Below, piece after piece: positions 23,701 through 34,989 of a stretch of DNA of 64,000 bases (positions within the stretch are counted from its first letter, which is position 1; each line of letters begins with the position of its first letter). The stretch is from Dactylonectria macrodidyma. Lineage: Eukaryota; Ascomycota; Sordariomycetes; Hypocreales; Nectriaceae. The notes beneath the pieces are model-generated. The model saw nothing but the letters and a program-made list of their open reading frames with translations. It made no database searches and was not told where the DNA came from. The stretch spans positions 1 to 64,000 of the forward strand of contig JAGMUV010000046.1 of assembly GCA_020744425.1 (NCBI GenBank). The letters run 5' to 3'. The position numbers were made by a program, and so were the translations under genes.

Positions 23701-26700
23701 ACCGAAGCCACACCCGATCTAGCTAATCCGAACAGTCCGGGCAGCCCGGATCCGGAAGACCTAGCGTTCCAAGATCTAGATCTCAACGAGCAGGAGGACA
23801 AGGACTCTGACGACGACGATGACGAAGATCCCTATCTTCCGACCCCACAGACAACGGCACCGCCATCCGAAAGCCCGGATCCTCCATTTTCTACGCCGCC
23901 GGAACAGCCCGGCAGCCCAACTAGCAGGCAACCTAGCCCGGAGCCGGCTAGACGAGGGGGCCCACGAGGACCGCGAAGACCGTGGCCTGCTGCATCTCGA
24001 GCCTCAGACCGCATCAGGGGCCAAGGAACCGGCCTAGCAGACGAACCAGCTATCGATCCGATCCGAAAGGCTAGCTTTTTCAGCAGCTTCTTTAACGGAA
24101 GGGAAGAAAAGCTCCACAGACGGAATCTTCCGCCGGAACCTAGGACCTTCAAAGAACTAGAAAATCACCCCTTTGGCCGCCAATTCAAGCAGGCCTGCGA
24201 GATCCAGATGAGAGACCTGTGGGGTCAAGGGACCTTTGAGGCTGTTCTATCCGAACAGGCCAAAAAGACCCCTATCCTGACGACCTGGGTCTTTAAATAT
24301 AAGACGGATAAGCATGGGTTCCTTACGAAGTTCAAAGCCCGACTCTATATCCGAGGGGATCTTCAGCCCCTTGACAATAAAGAGACCTATGCAGCAACCT
24401 TAGCAGGAAGGTCCTTCCGGGTCCTCATGGCTATAGCAGCTAAATTCCAGCTAGAGGCTAGGCAGCTAGACGCAATCAACGCCTTTACCAACAGCCCGCT
24501 AGATGAAGAAGTCTATATCCGCTGCCTGGATGGATTCAAACGGCGCGGATGGAGTCTATGGCTATGAAAGGCCCTATACGGGCTACGTAGATCACCCTTA
24601 CTATAGTAACGAGACCTCCTTCAGACCTTCCAGCAGCTAGGTCTGCAGCAGTGTGCGGAAGACCCTTGTATCTATAATAACAGCTGGCTGACCGTCTTCT
24701 TCTACATTGACGATATCGTCTTACTATATCGAACAAAGGATCAGCTAGCTGCTAAGACCCTGATTAATAGGCTCAAATAGCAGTATCAGATGCAGGACCT
24801 TAGGGACCTTTCCTAGTTCCTAGGGATCCGAATTCTAAAGGATAAGCTAGCTAAGAAGCTATGGCTCTATCAGGACTCATACATCAAGAAAACAACTGCT
24901 CGCTTTAAGGTAAAGCTAACCGACGATTTCAAAGGAAACCCTCTACTAGCTAACAACCTACGGAAAAACCCGTATCAAGCCCATCAGGACCAGGTGATCC
25001 TATTCCAGCAGAAAGTCAGGTCGATCAACTACATCGCAGTCATCAGCCGGCCTGACGTAGCTAAGGCCGCAGCCCGGCTAGCAGAACACTTACTCAATCC
25101 AACGGAAGACCATCACCGGATCGCAGATAGGGTCATCATCTACCTCTACACAACCCGATATCTAACTATCTAATTCAGCGGCCAAAGCCCTAAAATACCG
25201 ATCATTCAAATCGCAATTCCAACAGCCGGACCAGCAGCCGCCCCAGGCCCGGCCGATCAGACGGATCAGGACCTCGAATTCCTAGTTGCTTCAGACGCAG
25301 CCTTCGCAGACGACCCGAAGACCCGGAAATCGTCACAAGGGATGATAATGACCCTATTTGGCGGACCTATTAGCTAGAAAGCCGGGAAACAGGATACAGT
25401 CACAACCTCATCTACAGAAGCCGAGCTCCTTGCCTTCACACACACAGCTAAGGAAGCCATAGCTACCCAACGGCTATTCCAACAGCTAGACCTTCAGCTA
25501 GACTAACAGCTAGTCATTCAATGCAATAACCAACAGACGATCCGGCTCGTCACCCTGCAGATGCCGCGGATTCGAACAGCCCTACGGCACGTTGATATCC
25601 ACAGCTATTAGGCCCGGCAGTCCTACTTCAATGGATTATTTCAAGTCAAATACACGAAAACAGCAGAGATGCTAGCAGACAGTCTGACCAAGCCCCAGAG
25701 TGCGTAATCAACCAACTACTTCTAATCGTTGGAGGATCTAACGGCTCTAACTATAGGTCCAACTTAACTGAGATCCCGCTCCCCGTGCTTAGTAACCAGC
25801 CAATTCAGAGGTCTAGTTAATTGAGTTTAAATCTAACTGGTTCTAACTCGTTCTAATAGCCGAGGGTCAGTGTAAGACCCTAGCGCTGTAACTTTGACCC
25901 TACCTTTAACTTCCCAGTTTGGCTCTTCGTACAGCCTGCTGCTTAATAATCAGCCGCTGAGGGGCATTATCTTAAGCGAAATATAATACACTTCTTCTCG
26001 CCTTTCCTACCCATACTAGCTTTATGCTCTTCTTATGCTAGTCTAATATCTAATTAGAATTCATTCTTAAGCTTATTATTCAGCTTTTTTATATAAGGCT
26101 AAATAATAAGGCCTTAGAAGTTAAGCCTTTATATAAAGGCATATAGGGATTTATAAAGTTATTAGTATATATATTTAGAAATATATTTTAACTTATATAT
26201 AAGTACTAATGACTTATTACTATAGGCTCCTTTTATATATTAATAAGTAAAATAATATACTATAAGATAATAAGAGTAAAAGAAATACTTAAATAATAGA
26301 TAGCTTTTAAGCAGACTTAGCCTGACTTAATATAGGCTTTAAGTCTGGATATTATTACTTATATTCTTTATATAATAGTTATTAATATTTAAAATTATAT
26401 AAATAGCATTCTAGATTATAAAATAATAACTTAGAAATATATTTCTAATTATAATAGAATTAATATTAGAAGAAAGCTTTAAGTAAAAGAAATTCAGTAA
26501 TTATATTTTAACTTTATAAATATTACTTTTTATATAAAGACTAATGTATTTATTAATATTTTAATAATTTCATTTAAATATATATTATATAAAGCAGTTT
26601 ACTCTATATACATTAGATAGTAGCTACTATATATACTGCTTATTTATTATAATAAAGTAGAGTATCCTTTAACTCTACAACTTAGGATTTATTACTAAGA

Positions 26701-29133
26701 TAATATACTCTTTATTATTTCTTATATTATAAATATTCTTATTAAAACCAGTAAAAAGGCCTATTTAAAGCTATAAATTAGATTACTATTAAATATATAA
26801 AAAACATATTATTCTAAGCTCTTATTAAGATAATGAATTTAATTATAAGATACATCCAGTACTATAAATTATATACTATTATAGCTATACTTACTAATAC
26901 ACTTTAGCATTATATTAAACCTTTATAATTTACACTTAATACATTAGATCATATAGCAGTTTCTTAATATATTAATTATTCCTATAGATAGCCTTAAAAG
27001 GCTATACTATTATATCTAATAAAATAGAAGTAAAGGACATTAACTTCTAAGCATTAAATATTATAGTATATTACTACTAAAAGGAGTTATACTATTCCTT
27101 TACTAATAGACTCCAGCAGTCTAGCTTCCTAGCTACTAATATAATAAATATTAATTCTTAGGACATTTTCTTAGGCTAAGTAGGCTTTAAAACGTTATTA
27201 ACTCTACATTCATCTCCCTGCTTATTAAAGCTCTTTACTCAGTCCTCATTCTTATTAGGTTTAATACTATAAACCCTACTAAAGAAGATACTTAACCTAG
27301 ATAAGAATCCTATGTTTAGTAAAATAGCCACATTCCTATTTAAGCTCTTTAATAACAAGCTTTAAGCAAGCATGCCTCTAAGGACTAATAGTATAAAAAT
27401 TACCTAATAGTAAGTAAAAGGGTTTTATATAAGGCTTAAGAATAATAGTAAGAAGCTTTAGTAAGTATACTATCTATATATAAAGAAGAAATACTAAATA
27501 GTCTTATACTTCTTATATAAATCTAATAGTAGTACTAATATTATTAAGCACTTATAAGATATCTATAAGATTAAAGTAAGCAATAAGCTACTCTTCATTT
27601 TTTTATTCTAACTTAATTTTATAAGACTTAGAAAGGAGAGATAAGATGCTGCCTAACTGTACTAAGACTCTAATAGAATACTTTAGAGTGACTACAGCCC
27701 TAGCTAACTAGTGTATCTTTTTTACTATTCTTAGGAGGCTTAAACTCAGTATATTTAAAGAGCTTTTTATTAACTGAATAATATATAATAATCTCCTTTT
27801 CTAAATAATCGAAAGTGAGTATTTCTATTACTTTATTAAGTTTATTAACCTAATATATAAAGATAAGATACTATCTTCTATAGTCCTTTAATCCTAACTA
27901 TAATCAATTTATAATAAGGCGAAAGGAGCTATAATAGAATATCTAAAAATTGCTTATAGTAAGATTCATATTATATTTAATAGCTAGACGTCTTATAATC
28001 AGCTCTTATTACTTAGAGTTAACTGCTTTTTTATTAACTAGTAATAATAGTACTAGAAACTACTTCTCGCTCTTCTAGCTATATCCAGACATTATACTAA
28101 TAATAACTTAGCTAATAAAGTAGCTAATATCTTAGTAGAGTAAGATCTTAAAAGCGACTAGCTTAAGTATATAATCCTTAATAATACTAGTAATAATAAT
28201 ATAGTAATAGTAGCTCTTAGTAATAAATTCGAGTTTAATCCAAATAAATGCTATTTCTACTATCTAGGCTATATTATTAACCTTATTATTAAATAGCTAA
28301 TATTTAGTAAAGCAGTAAACGCAATAGAGCATAGAGATAGTATTAACCTAGATTCTGAATATGATTTTAACTCTCTATTAATAGATAAGCTTATATAATA
28401 GTAGAGAAAGGGCCTAGTTAGTTAACTTTATAATCTTAATACTACTATCTTAAACTTATTATAATGCTTAAAGTGCTTCTTAAAGTAGTAAGAAGAAGAT
28501 CTTAAATATAGTATCCTTAAACTTATTAACCCTAAGACTAAGAAGAAGCGAGTACTACTTAGACTTATTACTAATAATAAGACTTACTAGAACTCTCACT
28601 ACTGTATAATAGTCTGTACACTACTTCTCTATAAATACTTTAATTAGATTATTAAAAAGGTAGAAAGGGTATAGAAAAGGAGTAAGAGAAAATTAATAAA
28701 GCCTTTTATAATTAATAATAAGCTATTAGAAAAGGACTAGGATATAGTTAAGGTTTTTATTTAAGTCTTATAGCTATTTAATAAGATCTCTATTTATTTA
28801 TAAAGTAATCTAAAGTCTAATAAGGATAATCATATTAATACTAGCGCCTTTTAAGAGTATTTCCCCTCTTTTAAGTATTTCTTAATGCATTTAGAAGAGC
28901 TTAAGTAGAATTATAACCTCTTTAATAGCTTAAGAAAGGATAGCGCTAATATAATTACTACTTATATTAACCTTATATAGATAAAGCTTAATAAATATTA
29001 TAATAAGCTCTAGCCTATTGTATATATTAATACTATAGTCCTCTACTCTTACTTTAAGTAACTAGCGTTTTAATACTATTAAGAAAGATATATAAATATA
29101 ATATAATAAAAAGAAGATTACTTAATAAAACTT

Positions 29134-29587
29134 TGTCACGACCCAAGCTAAGGCGTCCAAGGGACCAAGTGGCGAAGGGTGGCAAAACCCTTGGACCTTG
29201 AGAACCAAGCGGCGAGGCTGATGAGTCAGCCTCACGGGCGAATCAGGGAAGGAGCGATGGAGCGACAGGAGCGATGGGAACGAGGGAGCAACGCTCCTCG
29301 CGCTCCATCGCTCCCATTGAAACCTTAACCTTAAATGGTCGAACAAGAGCACGTTCGGCCACGATTGACCAAGCAGACCAGAATAGTATATATAGCTTCA
29401 CTCATTCCCACTTCCCTATGTCCAGATAGCTCTCCAGCTTTCAATACAATTTGATTACTCAAGAATACTTCTTGACATTATCAGACGTGATTCGCCACCC
29501 TACGCTCAGTACGTTACGCCCCGTTTCAGCTGCCAACATAAACCAGTCGGGTTACGGTTTACTACGTTGGGAACCTTGACCGTCACA
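29134..29587 (+). repeat. 5' LTR of Gypsy element
   Basis: Contains a TATA box (GTATATATAG, 29,387-29,396). Upstream of it is a 14-bp perfect inverted repeat, GGAGCGATGGAGCG at 29,251-29,264 with its complement at 29,301-29,314, that could fold or bind a dimeric factor. Confidence 0.95.
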
Positions 29588-29589
29588 CG

Positions 29590-29598
29590 TTGAAAGCT
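29590..29598 (+). other. Candidate self-priming primer-binding site
   Basis: TTGAAAGCT, two bases after the 5' LTR, is the exact complement of AGCTTTCAA at 29,436-29,444, about 45 bp downstream of the TATA box, where the transcript could start. Tf1/sushi chromoviruses are known to prime from the 5' end of their own RNA. No ordinary tRNA 3'-end match is obvious here. Confidence 0.5.
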
Positions 29599-29650
29599 CT
29601 TGTTCAGTTGTACGCCGCGTCACGCTGAGCAATAACGAAGTCTCGACAAT

Positions 29651-31357
29651 ATGCCTGCCAAAGGTACTACTGGAGAATCCTCCAAGGGAATGCAGCCTCA
29701 GGACTCCCCACCGAAGGACCATGAAGAAGACATTGTCCGAATGTCTGATTCGGATGAAGACGATGACAAAAGAATCCGAGTCTTACATGAACGTGTCAAG
29801 AGCCTCATGGCGGTGGTCGAAAGTCAGCACGGAGCCATTGAAAGAATGAAGCAGATCGAGGAAAGAAACCTCGCCCAATTCGAGCTTAGCAAGGCACAGC
29901 AGGCGGAAGAAACCGAGAGGCTCCGGAACAATAACAAGACCCTGCAGGAACAGGTCGACAAGCTCGTCGGAACCTATGAAGAACGGAACCGACACAGGAA
30001 CGAACAAATCAACACCATCGAAAGTCTTGCCAACCAGGCCAATGGAGGGAAAGATCTCGGAGAAATCATCAAGCCTCACAAACCAACCAAGTTTGACGGA
30101 GACCAGAAGAAGCTCAAAACATTCCTGACGGAGCTACGCACCTACTTTCACTACTACCCCACGCAATTCTTCAAGCACGAAAACCGTGTCAAGTTCGCAG
30201 GAAGCTGCCTCACCGGAAGCGCGCTAGGATGGTTCGAGCCATTCCTCAGCGATTACGTACGAGGAAGCCCGAGCGATGTGACCATGACAATCTTTCGAGA
30301 CTACGACACATTCGAAGATAGGATGAAAAAGGTCTTCGGGGAAGTAGATGAAGTACAGGCGGCCACTGATCGACTGATGAGACTGAAGCAAACAAAAGCT
30401 GCATCCGAATATGTCGCCAACTTCCTTCAGGTAGCCTCCAGAATACCTTGGGATGAGACATACTTCAAGGATAGGTTCTATCGAGGCCTCAAGGAAGATG
30501 TCAAGGACGAACTCTGCAAGATTGACAAGGCTATGATGACATTGGATAACTACATGGAAACGGCAGTCAAGATCGACAATCGAAACTTCGCGAGACGCCA
30601 GGAAAAGAAGGGGAACTACAACTACCCTCAATACAAGGCTAAGAACCAGTCCAACCAGGGACAAAAGAGACAGCCTGACACCTCTCACGGCACTGAACCC
30701 GGACCCATGAATATGGGGAACGTTCAGAAAGGAAGAGAGAGGAGACCGAGAGACATCAGCAAGATCAAATGCTACAATTGCGGCGAGTATGGGCATTATT
30801 CGTCTAACTGCGAACAGGCGAAGAAGCCAAGGAGCCAAGGCAAGAAACAGGTTAACATAGTCCAAAACCAGGACGACGAAGAGGCAACTCGAGCAATTAG
30901 AACGACCAAGCCTGATCACAAGAATCTCGGATGGATACATTGCTATGACGACAAGTGCATCGACCACTTGGACGAAAAAGTAGTCAATGCTATCTTCCCG
31001 AAACCTACCAAGGAACTCGAGTCTTCACGAACACGTACGGTGGCCATGGTACGAAGGACTCCAGCGGAGGAATATCCTGAAACTAGTGACGAAGGAAACG
31101 ACCCTGATCTCTACGAGCAACGACTGCCGTGGAGGAGCCAGGAGTGCGAACAAGAACACCCCGAAAACAACTCCAAGGGACAGTCCGAACAAGATTCAGA
31201 ATATCTGTCGGACACGGAAGAAGTCACAAGCAAAGAATCTCGATTCCTCACGGAACGAACCCTGCGAGGGGAGAGCAGGAAGTCTCGACAAGAACGACGA
31301 CGACTATCGAGAGACAATGCAACACTCGGGAACCCAAACGACGAACGCCACCTGTAG
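29651..31357 (+). CDS. gag: Gypsy Gag polyprotein
   Basis: 568 codons from ATG 29,651 to TAG 31,355-31,357. N-terminal charged region with a predicted coiled coil (about residues 40-120), then a retrotransposon capsid domain (about 150-330, including GWFEPFLSDYV and FKDRFYRGLKEDVKDEL), then a CCHC zinc knuckle CYNCGEYGHYSSNC (about 374-387), and an acidic C-terminal tail. It would package element RNA in cytoplasmic virus-like particles. It overlaps pol in the -1 frame; a slippery heptamer lies 16 nt before the stop. Confidence 0.9.
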   Translation: MPAKGTTGESSKGMQPQDSPPKDHEEDIVRMSDSDEDDDKRIRVLHERVKSLMAVVESQHGAIERMKQIEERNLAQFELSKAQQAEETERLRNNNKTLQEQVDKLVGTYEERNRHRNEQINTIESLANQANGGKDLGEIIKPHKPTKFDGDQKKLKTFLTELRTYFHYYPTQFFKHENRVKFAGSCLTGSALGWFEPFLSDYVRGSPSDVTMTIFRDYDTFEDRMKKVFGEVDEVQAATDRLMRLKQTKAASEYVANFLQVASRIPWDETYFKDRFYRGLKEDVKDELCKIDKAMMTLDNYMETAVKIDNRNFARRQEKKGNYNYPQYKAKNQSNQGQKRQPDTSHGTEPGPMNMGNVQKGRERRPRDISKIKCYNCGEYGHYSSNCEQAKKPRSQGKKQVNIVQNQDDEEATRAIRTTKPDHKNLGWIHCYDDKCIDHLDEKVVNAIFPKPTKELESSRTRTVAMVRRTPAEEYPETSDEGNDPDLYEQRLPWRSQECEQEHPENNSKGQSEQDSEYLSDTEEVTSKESRFLTERTLRGESRKSRQERRRLSRDNATLGNPNDERHL

Positions 31358-31375
31358 GAGGGCCGCAGGCGGGCG
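31333..31375 (+). promoter_or_regulatory. Predicted -1 ribosomal frameshift signal
   Basis: CCCAAAC at 31,333-31,339 lies in the gag frame as C CCA AAC, the X XXY YYZ form. Six nt later a hairpin can form: CGCC (31,346-31,349) and CCTG (31,351-31,354) pair with CAGG (31,366-31,369) and GGCG (31,372-31,375), with small internal mismatches. The gag stop is inside the loop. Slipping back one base enters the pol frame at 31,339 without a stop. Confidence 0.65.
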
Positions 31376-34300
31376 AAATTAGGGAAGAACTCCCTACAAG
31401 GGCACTCAGAAGTGCAGGAAAACCCGGACAGCGACAGAAGTCGTTCAACCTCTCAGTACGAATACGCGGAAAGGAGTATAACGCTTTGGTAGACAGCGGT
31501 GCAGAAGAGAACTACATGGACCCCGAAGTGGTCAACGAACTTGGACTCAGATGGAAGTACAAGAAGAGACCGTACAGAGCCGAGAACCTGGAGGGACAAC
31601 CGTTCACCTCGAATGGAGGACGAGTAGACCGAGAGATTGATCACCTCAAAGTCCAAATCGACGAAAGAAATCAAGGAATCACGTTCGATGTGATTGCCAT
31701 GAGCCACGATTTGGTCCTAGGTTACAAATGGCTGTACAAGTACAACCCATGGATTGATTGGAGAACTGGCCAGGTGCGGCAATGGAACGACGCACTCTCC
31801 AACGATGACGACGAGTCAGACGATGAATTGAGATCTCAACCTTCTACCGATGACGACGGAGAAGGATGGCATGAGGAAGGAACCCCCTCACCACCCAAAG
31901 GGACACGACATATCAGTGCGAGAAAAGAAGCAAACCGCACTAGAAGAACCATTGCTTTCGTCAAACGCAAACTCAAGCAAATGGATGAAGTCCTCGAGCT
32001 TCAGAAGAAAGCTTTCGAAGGAGGACATACACCAACCAACAAACAAGAAAGGCTCAAGAACGTACCCTTGCAGTACCGCATCTATCAGAAGCTGTTTGAA
32101 GAAGAACTGGAAACCGGACTACCAGAACACAGCGAATGGGACCTCGAAATAGAACTAAAAGTTGGAACAAAACCAAAGTTCTATCCCATCTACAACCTCA
32201 ACGAAGTGGAGCTACGAACGCTGAAGGAATACCTCCAAGACATGCTGAGGAAAGGATACATCCGAATCTCCAAGTCCTCGGCAGGATACCCAGTCATGTT
32301 TGTGCCCAAGAAGAATGGAAAACTCAGACTCGTTATCGACTATCGGCAACTCAACGACATTACCCTCAAGGATCGAACGCCGTTGCCCCTAGTCACAGAG
32401 CTACGAGACAGACTGCACAACAAGAAATGGTTTACAGCTCTAGATCTCAAGGGAGCTTACAACCTTATCCGTATCAAGGAAGGAGATGAATGGAAAACAG
32501 CATTTCGAACGAAATTCGGACTGTTTGAATACGCAGTCATGCCGTTTGGCTTGACAAACGCACCAGCGGCATTTCAGCGAATGATCAACCACGTGCTGAG
32601 AGAACATCTCGACGACTTTGTGGTATGCTATCTGGACGACATCCTAATCTTTTCAGAAACGGAAGAAGAACACACGGAACACGTCCATAAAGTTCTCAAG
32701 GCACTCCAAGATGCAAACCTACTCGTCGAACCCGAGAAAAGCATATTCCACACACACGAAGTAGAATTCTTGGGACACATCATCAGCCCGAACGAAATTC
32801 GGATGGACCCCAAGAAGATAGCGGCCGTCAGAGATTGGCCACGACCGAAGAACCTTAAGGAAGTACAATCCTTCATAGGATTCGCAAACTACTACCGAAG
32901 GTTTATACGCAATTTTGGGAAAATCGCAATACCGTTGACTGAACTTACAAAGAAGGAGACAAGATTCATCTGGACCCAAAAGGCAGAAGAAGCGTTCCAA
33001 GCACTCAAGGAGGCAATCCTGAAAGAACCCGTTCTAGCCACATTCGACCCCGCCAAAGAAGTCGAATTAGAGACTGATGCGTCAGACTACGCATTAGGGG
33101 CCCAAGTTGGACAACGAGATGGAAATGGCAAGCTACATCCAATAGCCTTCTATTCACGAAAACTACACGGAGCCGAGCTCAACTATCCTATCTACGACAA
33201 AGAATTTCTTGCAATTGTCAATGCTTTTAAGGAATTTCGACACTATCTCCTAGGAAGTCAGCACAAGGTCAAGGTCTACACAGACCACAAGAACATATCC
33301 CATTTTGCAACGACACAAAAACTCAGCGGAAGGCAACTCAGATACGCTGAATACCTCTCTGAATTCGACTATGCCATCATCCACAGGAAAGGATCAGAGA
33401 ACGGACGAGCTGACGCTATCAGCCGACGAAGTGACTTCAAGACAGAACAAACCATTGTGCAAGATCAAATCCTGCACCAGACGCCAGAAGGTCACTATGA
33501 ACAACGACAAGTAGCCTACATCCAGCAGGCAAAACTCATGGAAACTCGAAGAATCGCTTTTATCGACAAAATCACGGAAGAACAACTGTTCCATGGGATT
33601 TACGAACACAACCAGGACATTGCAGAAGAAGAAAAAACGGGGAAAATGCAAGTACCAACACACCTTCAAGAAGCTCTGGTCAAACACATCCATGAACACA
33701 GACTGCACGGACATCCCAGAATAGCCAAGATGATGGAACGACTCAAACGAACCTATGAATTCCCGAAAATGAAAAACGTGGTGCAGACGGTACTACAACG
33801 ATGTGACTTGTGTGCACGCACCAAAGCACGACGGCATAAGCCCTACGGCAAGCTCAAGCCATTGGAAGTCGCAGAGCGACCTTGGCAATCGATCACTATG
33901 GATTTTATTACCAAACTACCGATTTCAGAAGACCCCGCTACAGGAGTACACTACGACAGCATACTCGTAATCGTTGACCGATTAACGAAGTTTTCCTATT
34001 TTCTACCATTCAACGAACAGACGGATTCCGAACAGCTTGCCTACATATTCATGCGAAATATTGTTAGCGTACACGGAATGCCTGACGAGATCATCTCTGA
34101 CAGAGGATCAACATTGGATTCTAAGTTCTGGAAAGGCCTCATGGCTCAACTAGGACTGCACCCACGAATGTCAACGGCCTACCGACCCCAGGTAGATGGA
34201 CAGACGGAACGAGTCAACCAGATTGTGGAAACATACCTACGATGTTACATCAACTACGAGCAGAACAATTGGGCAAAACTGCTGCCTATGGCTCAGTTCG

Positions 34301-34989
34301 CTTACAACACCTCACTCCAAGAAAGCATCAAGACCACACCAGCTTACGCGTTATTTGGTTACACACCAGACCCGTATAGAGACTCATACGATGGAATCCA
34401 AAACGTCAAAGCAATCCTCGAAGCGGACAAGTTGAGAGAACTACACACGGAACTGAGGACGGAACTCGAGTTCGTACGAGAACGAATGAAGCGCTACTAC
34501 GACCAGAAAAGATCGGAAGGACCGACTTTTTCGGAGGGAGACATGGTCTACCTATCCACAAAAAACATCGAGACAAAGCGCCCAAGTAAAAAACTCGACT
34601 TCAAATACCTCGGACCATTCAAAATTCTCAAGAAGCTCTCAGACAGCACCTACAAATTGGACTTACCACCGAAGGTCAAGCTCCATCCAGTCTTTAACAT
34701 TTCATTACTCGAATCAGCGGAAGGAACAATCAAAGTCGACACAGGCTACGACGACGATATGGAAGTTGAAGACGAACGAGAATACGAGCCAGAGAAAATC
34801 CTCAAAGCAAGAAGAAACGAGGAAAAGGGAAATCGATTGGAATACCTGGTCAAGTGGAAAGGGTACACCGACGCCGAAAATACCTGGGAACCAGCCAAAC
34901 ACCTCATCAATGCCCAACGTTTGCTGAAGAACTTTCACCAACCACCGCGTCGAAACCAGCGGAAAAGCTCAAAGAATTCCAATCGATAG
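31339..34989 (+). CDS. pol: Gypsy Pol: PR-RT-RH-IN-chromodomain
   Basis: Reading frame -1 relative to gag, open from before 31,339 to 34,989 with no ATG where one would be needed, so expression by frameshift is likely. Domains in order: aspartic protease (LVDSGAEENY, about 31,488), reverse transcriptase (KNGKLRLVIDYRQLN at 32,312; YLDDILIFS at about 32,628), RNase H (TDASDYALGAQVG at about 33,072), integrase zinc finger (H..H...C..C, 33,690-33,822), DDE core (MDFITKL at 33,898; SDRGS at about 34,099; QTERVNQ at about 34,202), and a C-terminal chromodomain (LVKWKGYTDAENTWEPAKHL, about 34,845). All catalytic motifs are present. A chromodomain places it in the chromovirus lineage, whose integrases target chromatin marks. 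Confidence 0.92.
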   Translation, partial: RRTPPVGGPQAGEIREELPTRALRSAGKPGQRQKSFNLSVRIRGKEYNALVDSGAEENYMDPEVVNELGLRWKYKKRPYRAENLEGQPFTSNGGRVDREIDHLKVQIDERNQGITFDVIAMSHDLVLGYKWLYKYNPWIDWRTGQVRQWNDALSNDDDESDDELRSQPSTDDDGEGWHEEGTPSPPKGTRHISARKEANRTRRTIAFVKRKLKQMDEVLELQKKAFEGGHTPTNKQERLKNVPLQYRIYQKLFEEELETGLPEHSEWDLEIELKVGTKPKFYPIYNLNEVELRTLKEYLQDMLRKGYIRISKSSAGYPVMFVPKKNGKLRLVIDYRQLNDITLKDRTPLPLVTELRDRLHNKKWFTALDLKGAYNLIRIKEGDEWKTAFRTKFGLFEYAVMPFGLTNAPAAFQRMINHVLREHLDDFVVCYLDDILIFSETEEEHTEHVHKVLKALQDANLLVEPEKSIFHTHEVEFLGHIISPNEIRMDPKKIAAVRDWPRPKNLKEVQSFIGFANYYRRFIRNFGKIAIPLTELTKKETRFIWTQKAEEAFQALKEAILKEPVLATFDPAKEVELETDASDYALGAQVGQRDGNGKLHPIAFYSRKLHGAELNYPIYDKEFLAIVNAFKEFRHYLLGSQHKVKVYTDHKNISHFATTQKLSGRQLRYAEYLSEFDYAIIHRKGSENGRADAISRRSDFKTEQTIVQDQILHQTPEGHYEQRQVAYIQQAKLMETRRIAFIDKITEEQLFHGIYEHNQDIAEEEKTGKMQVPTHLQEALVKHIHEHRLHGHPRIAKMMERLKRTYEFPKMKNVVQTVLQRCDLCARTKARRHKPYGKLKPLEVAERPWQSITMDFITKLPISEDPATGVHYDSILVIVDRLTKFSYFLPFNEQTDSEQLAYIFMRNIVSVHGMPDEIISDRGSTLDSKFWKGLMAQLGLHPRMSTAYRPQVDGQTERVNQIVETYLRCYINYEQNNWAKLLPMAQFAYNTSLQESIKTTPAYALFGYTPDPYRDSYDGIQNVKAILEADKLRELHTELRTELEFVRERMKRYYDQKRSEGPTFSEGDMVYLSTKNIETKRPSKKLDFKYLGPFKILKKLSDSTYKLDLPPKVKLHPVFNISLLESAEGTIKVDTGYDDDMEVEDEREYEPEKILKARRNEEKGNRLEYLVKWKGYTDAENTWEPAKHLINAQRLLKNFHQPPRRNQRKSSKNSNR

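Noticed and set aside
23832..24152. Minus-strand open frame within the Copia linker region
   Set aside because: Mirror of the Asp/Pro-rich gag-pol linker; codon bias artefact.
26000..29130. Possible separate transposon or gene in the AT-rich stretch left of the Gypsy element
   Set aside because: Explained as the interior of the hAT element by its TIRs and target duplication.
30224..30967. Long minus-strand open frame inside gag
   Set aside because: Shadow of the gag coding frame; hydrophobic low-complexity translation with no domain.
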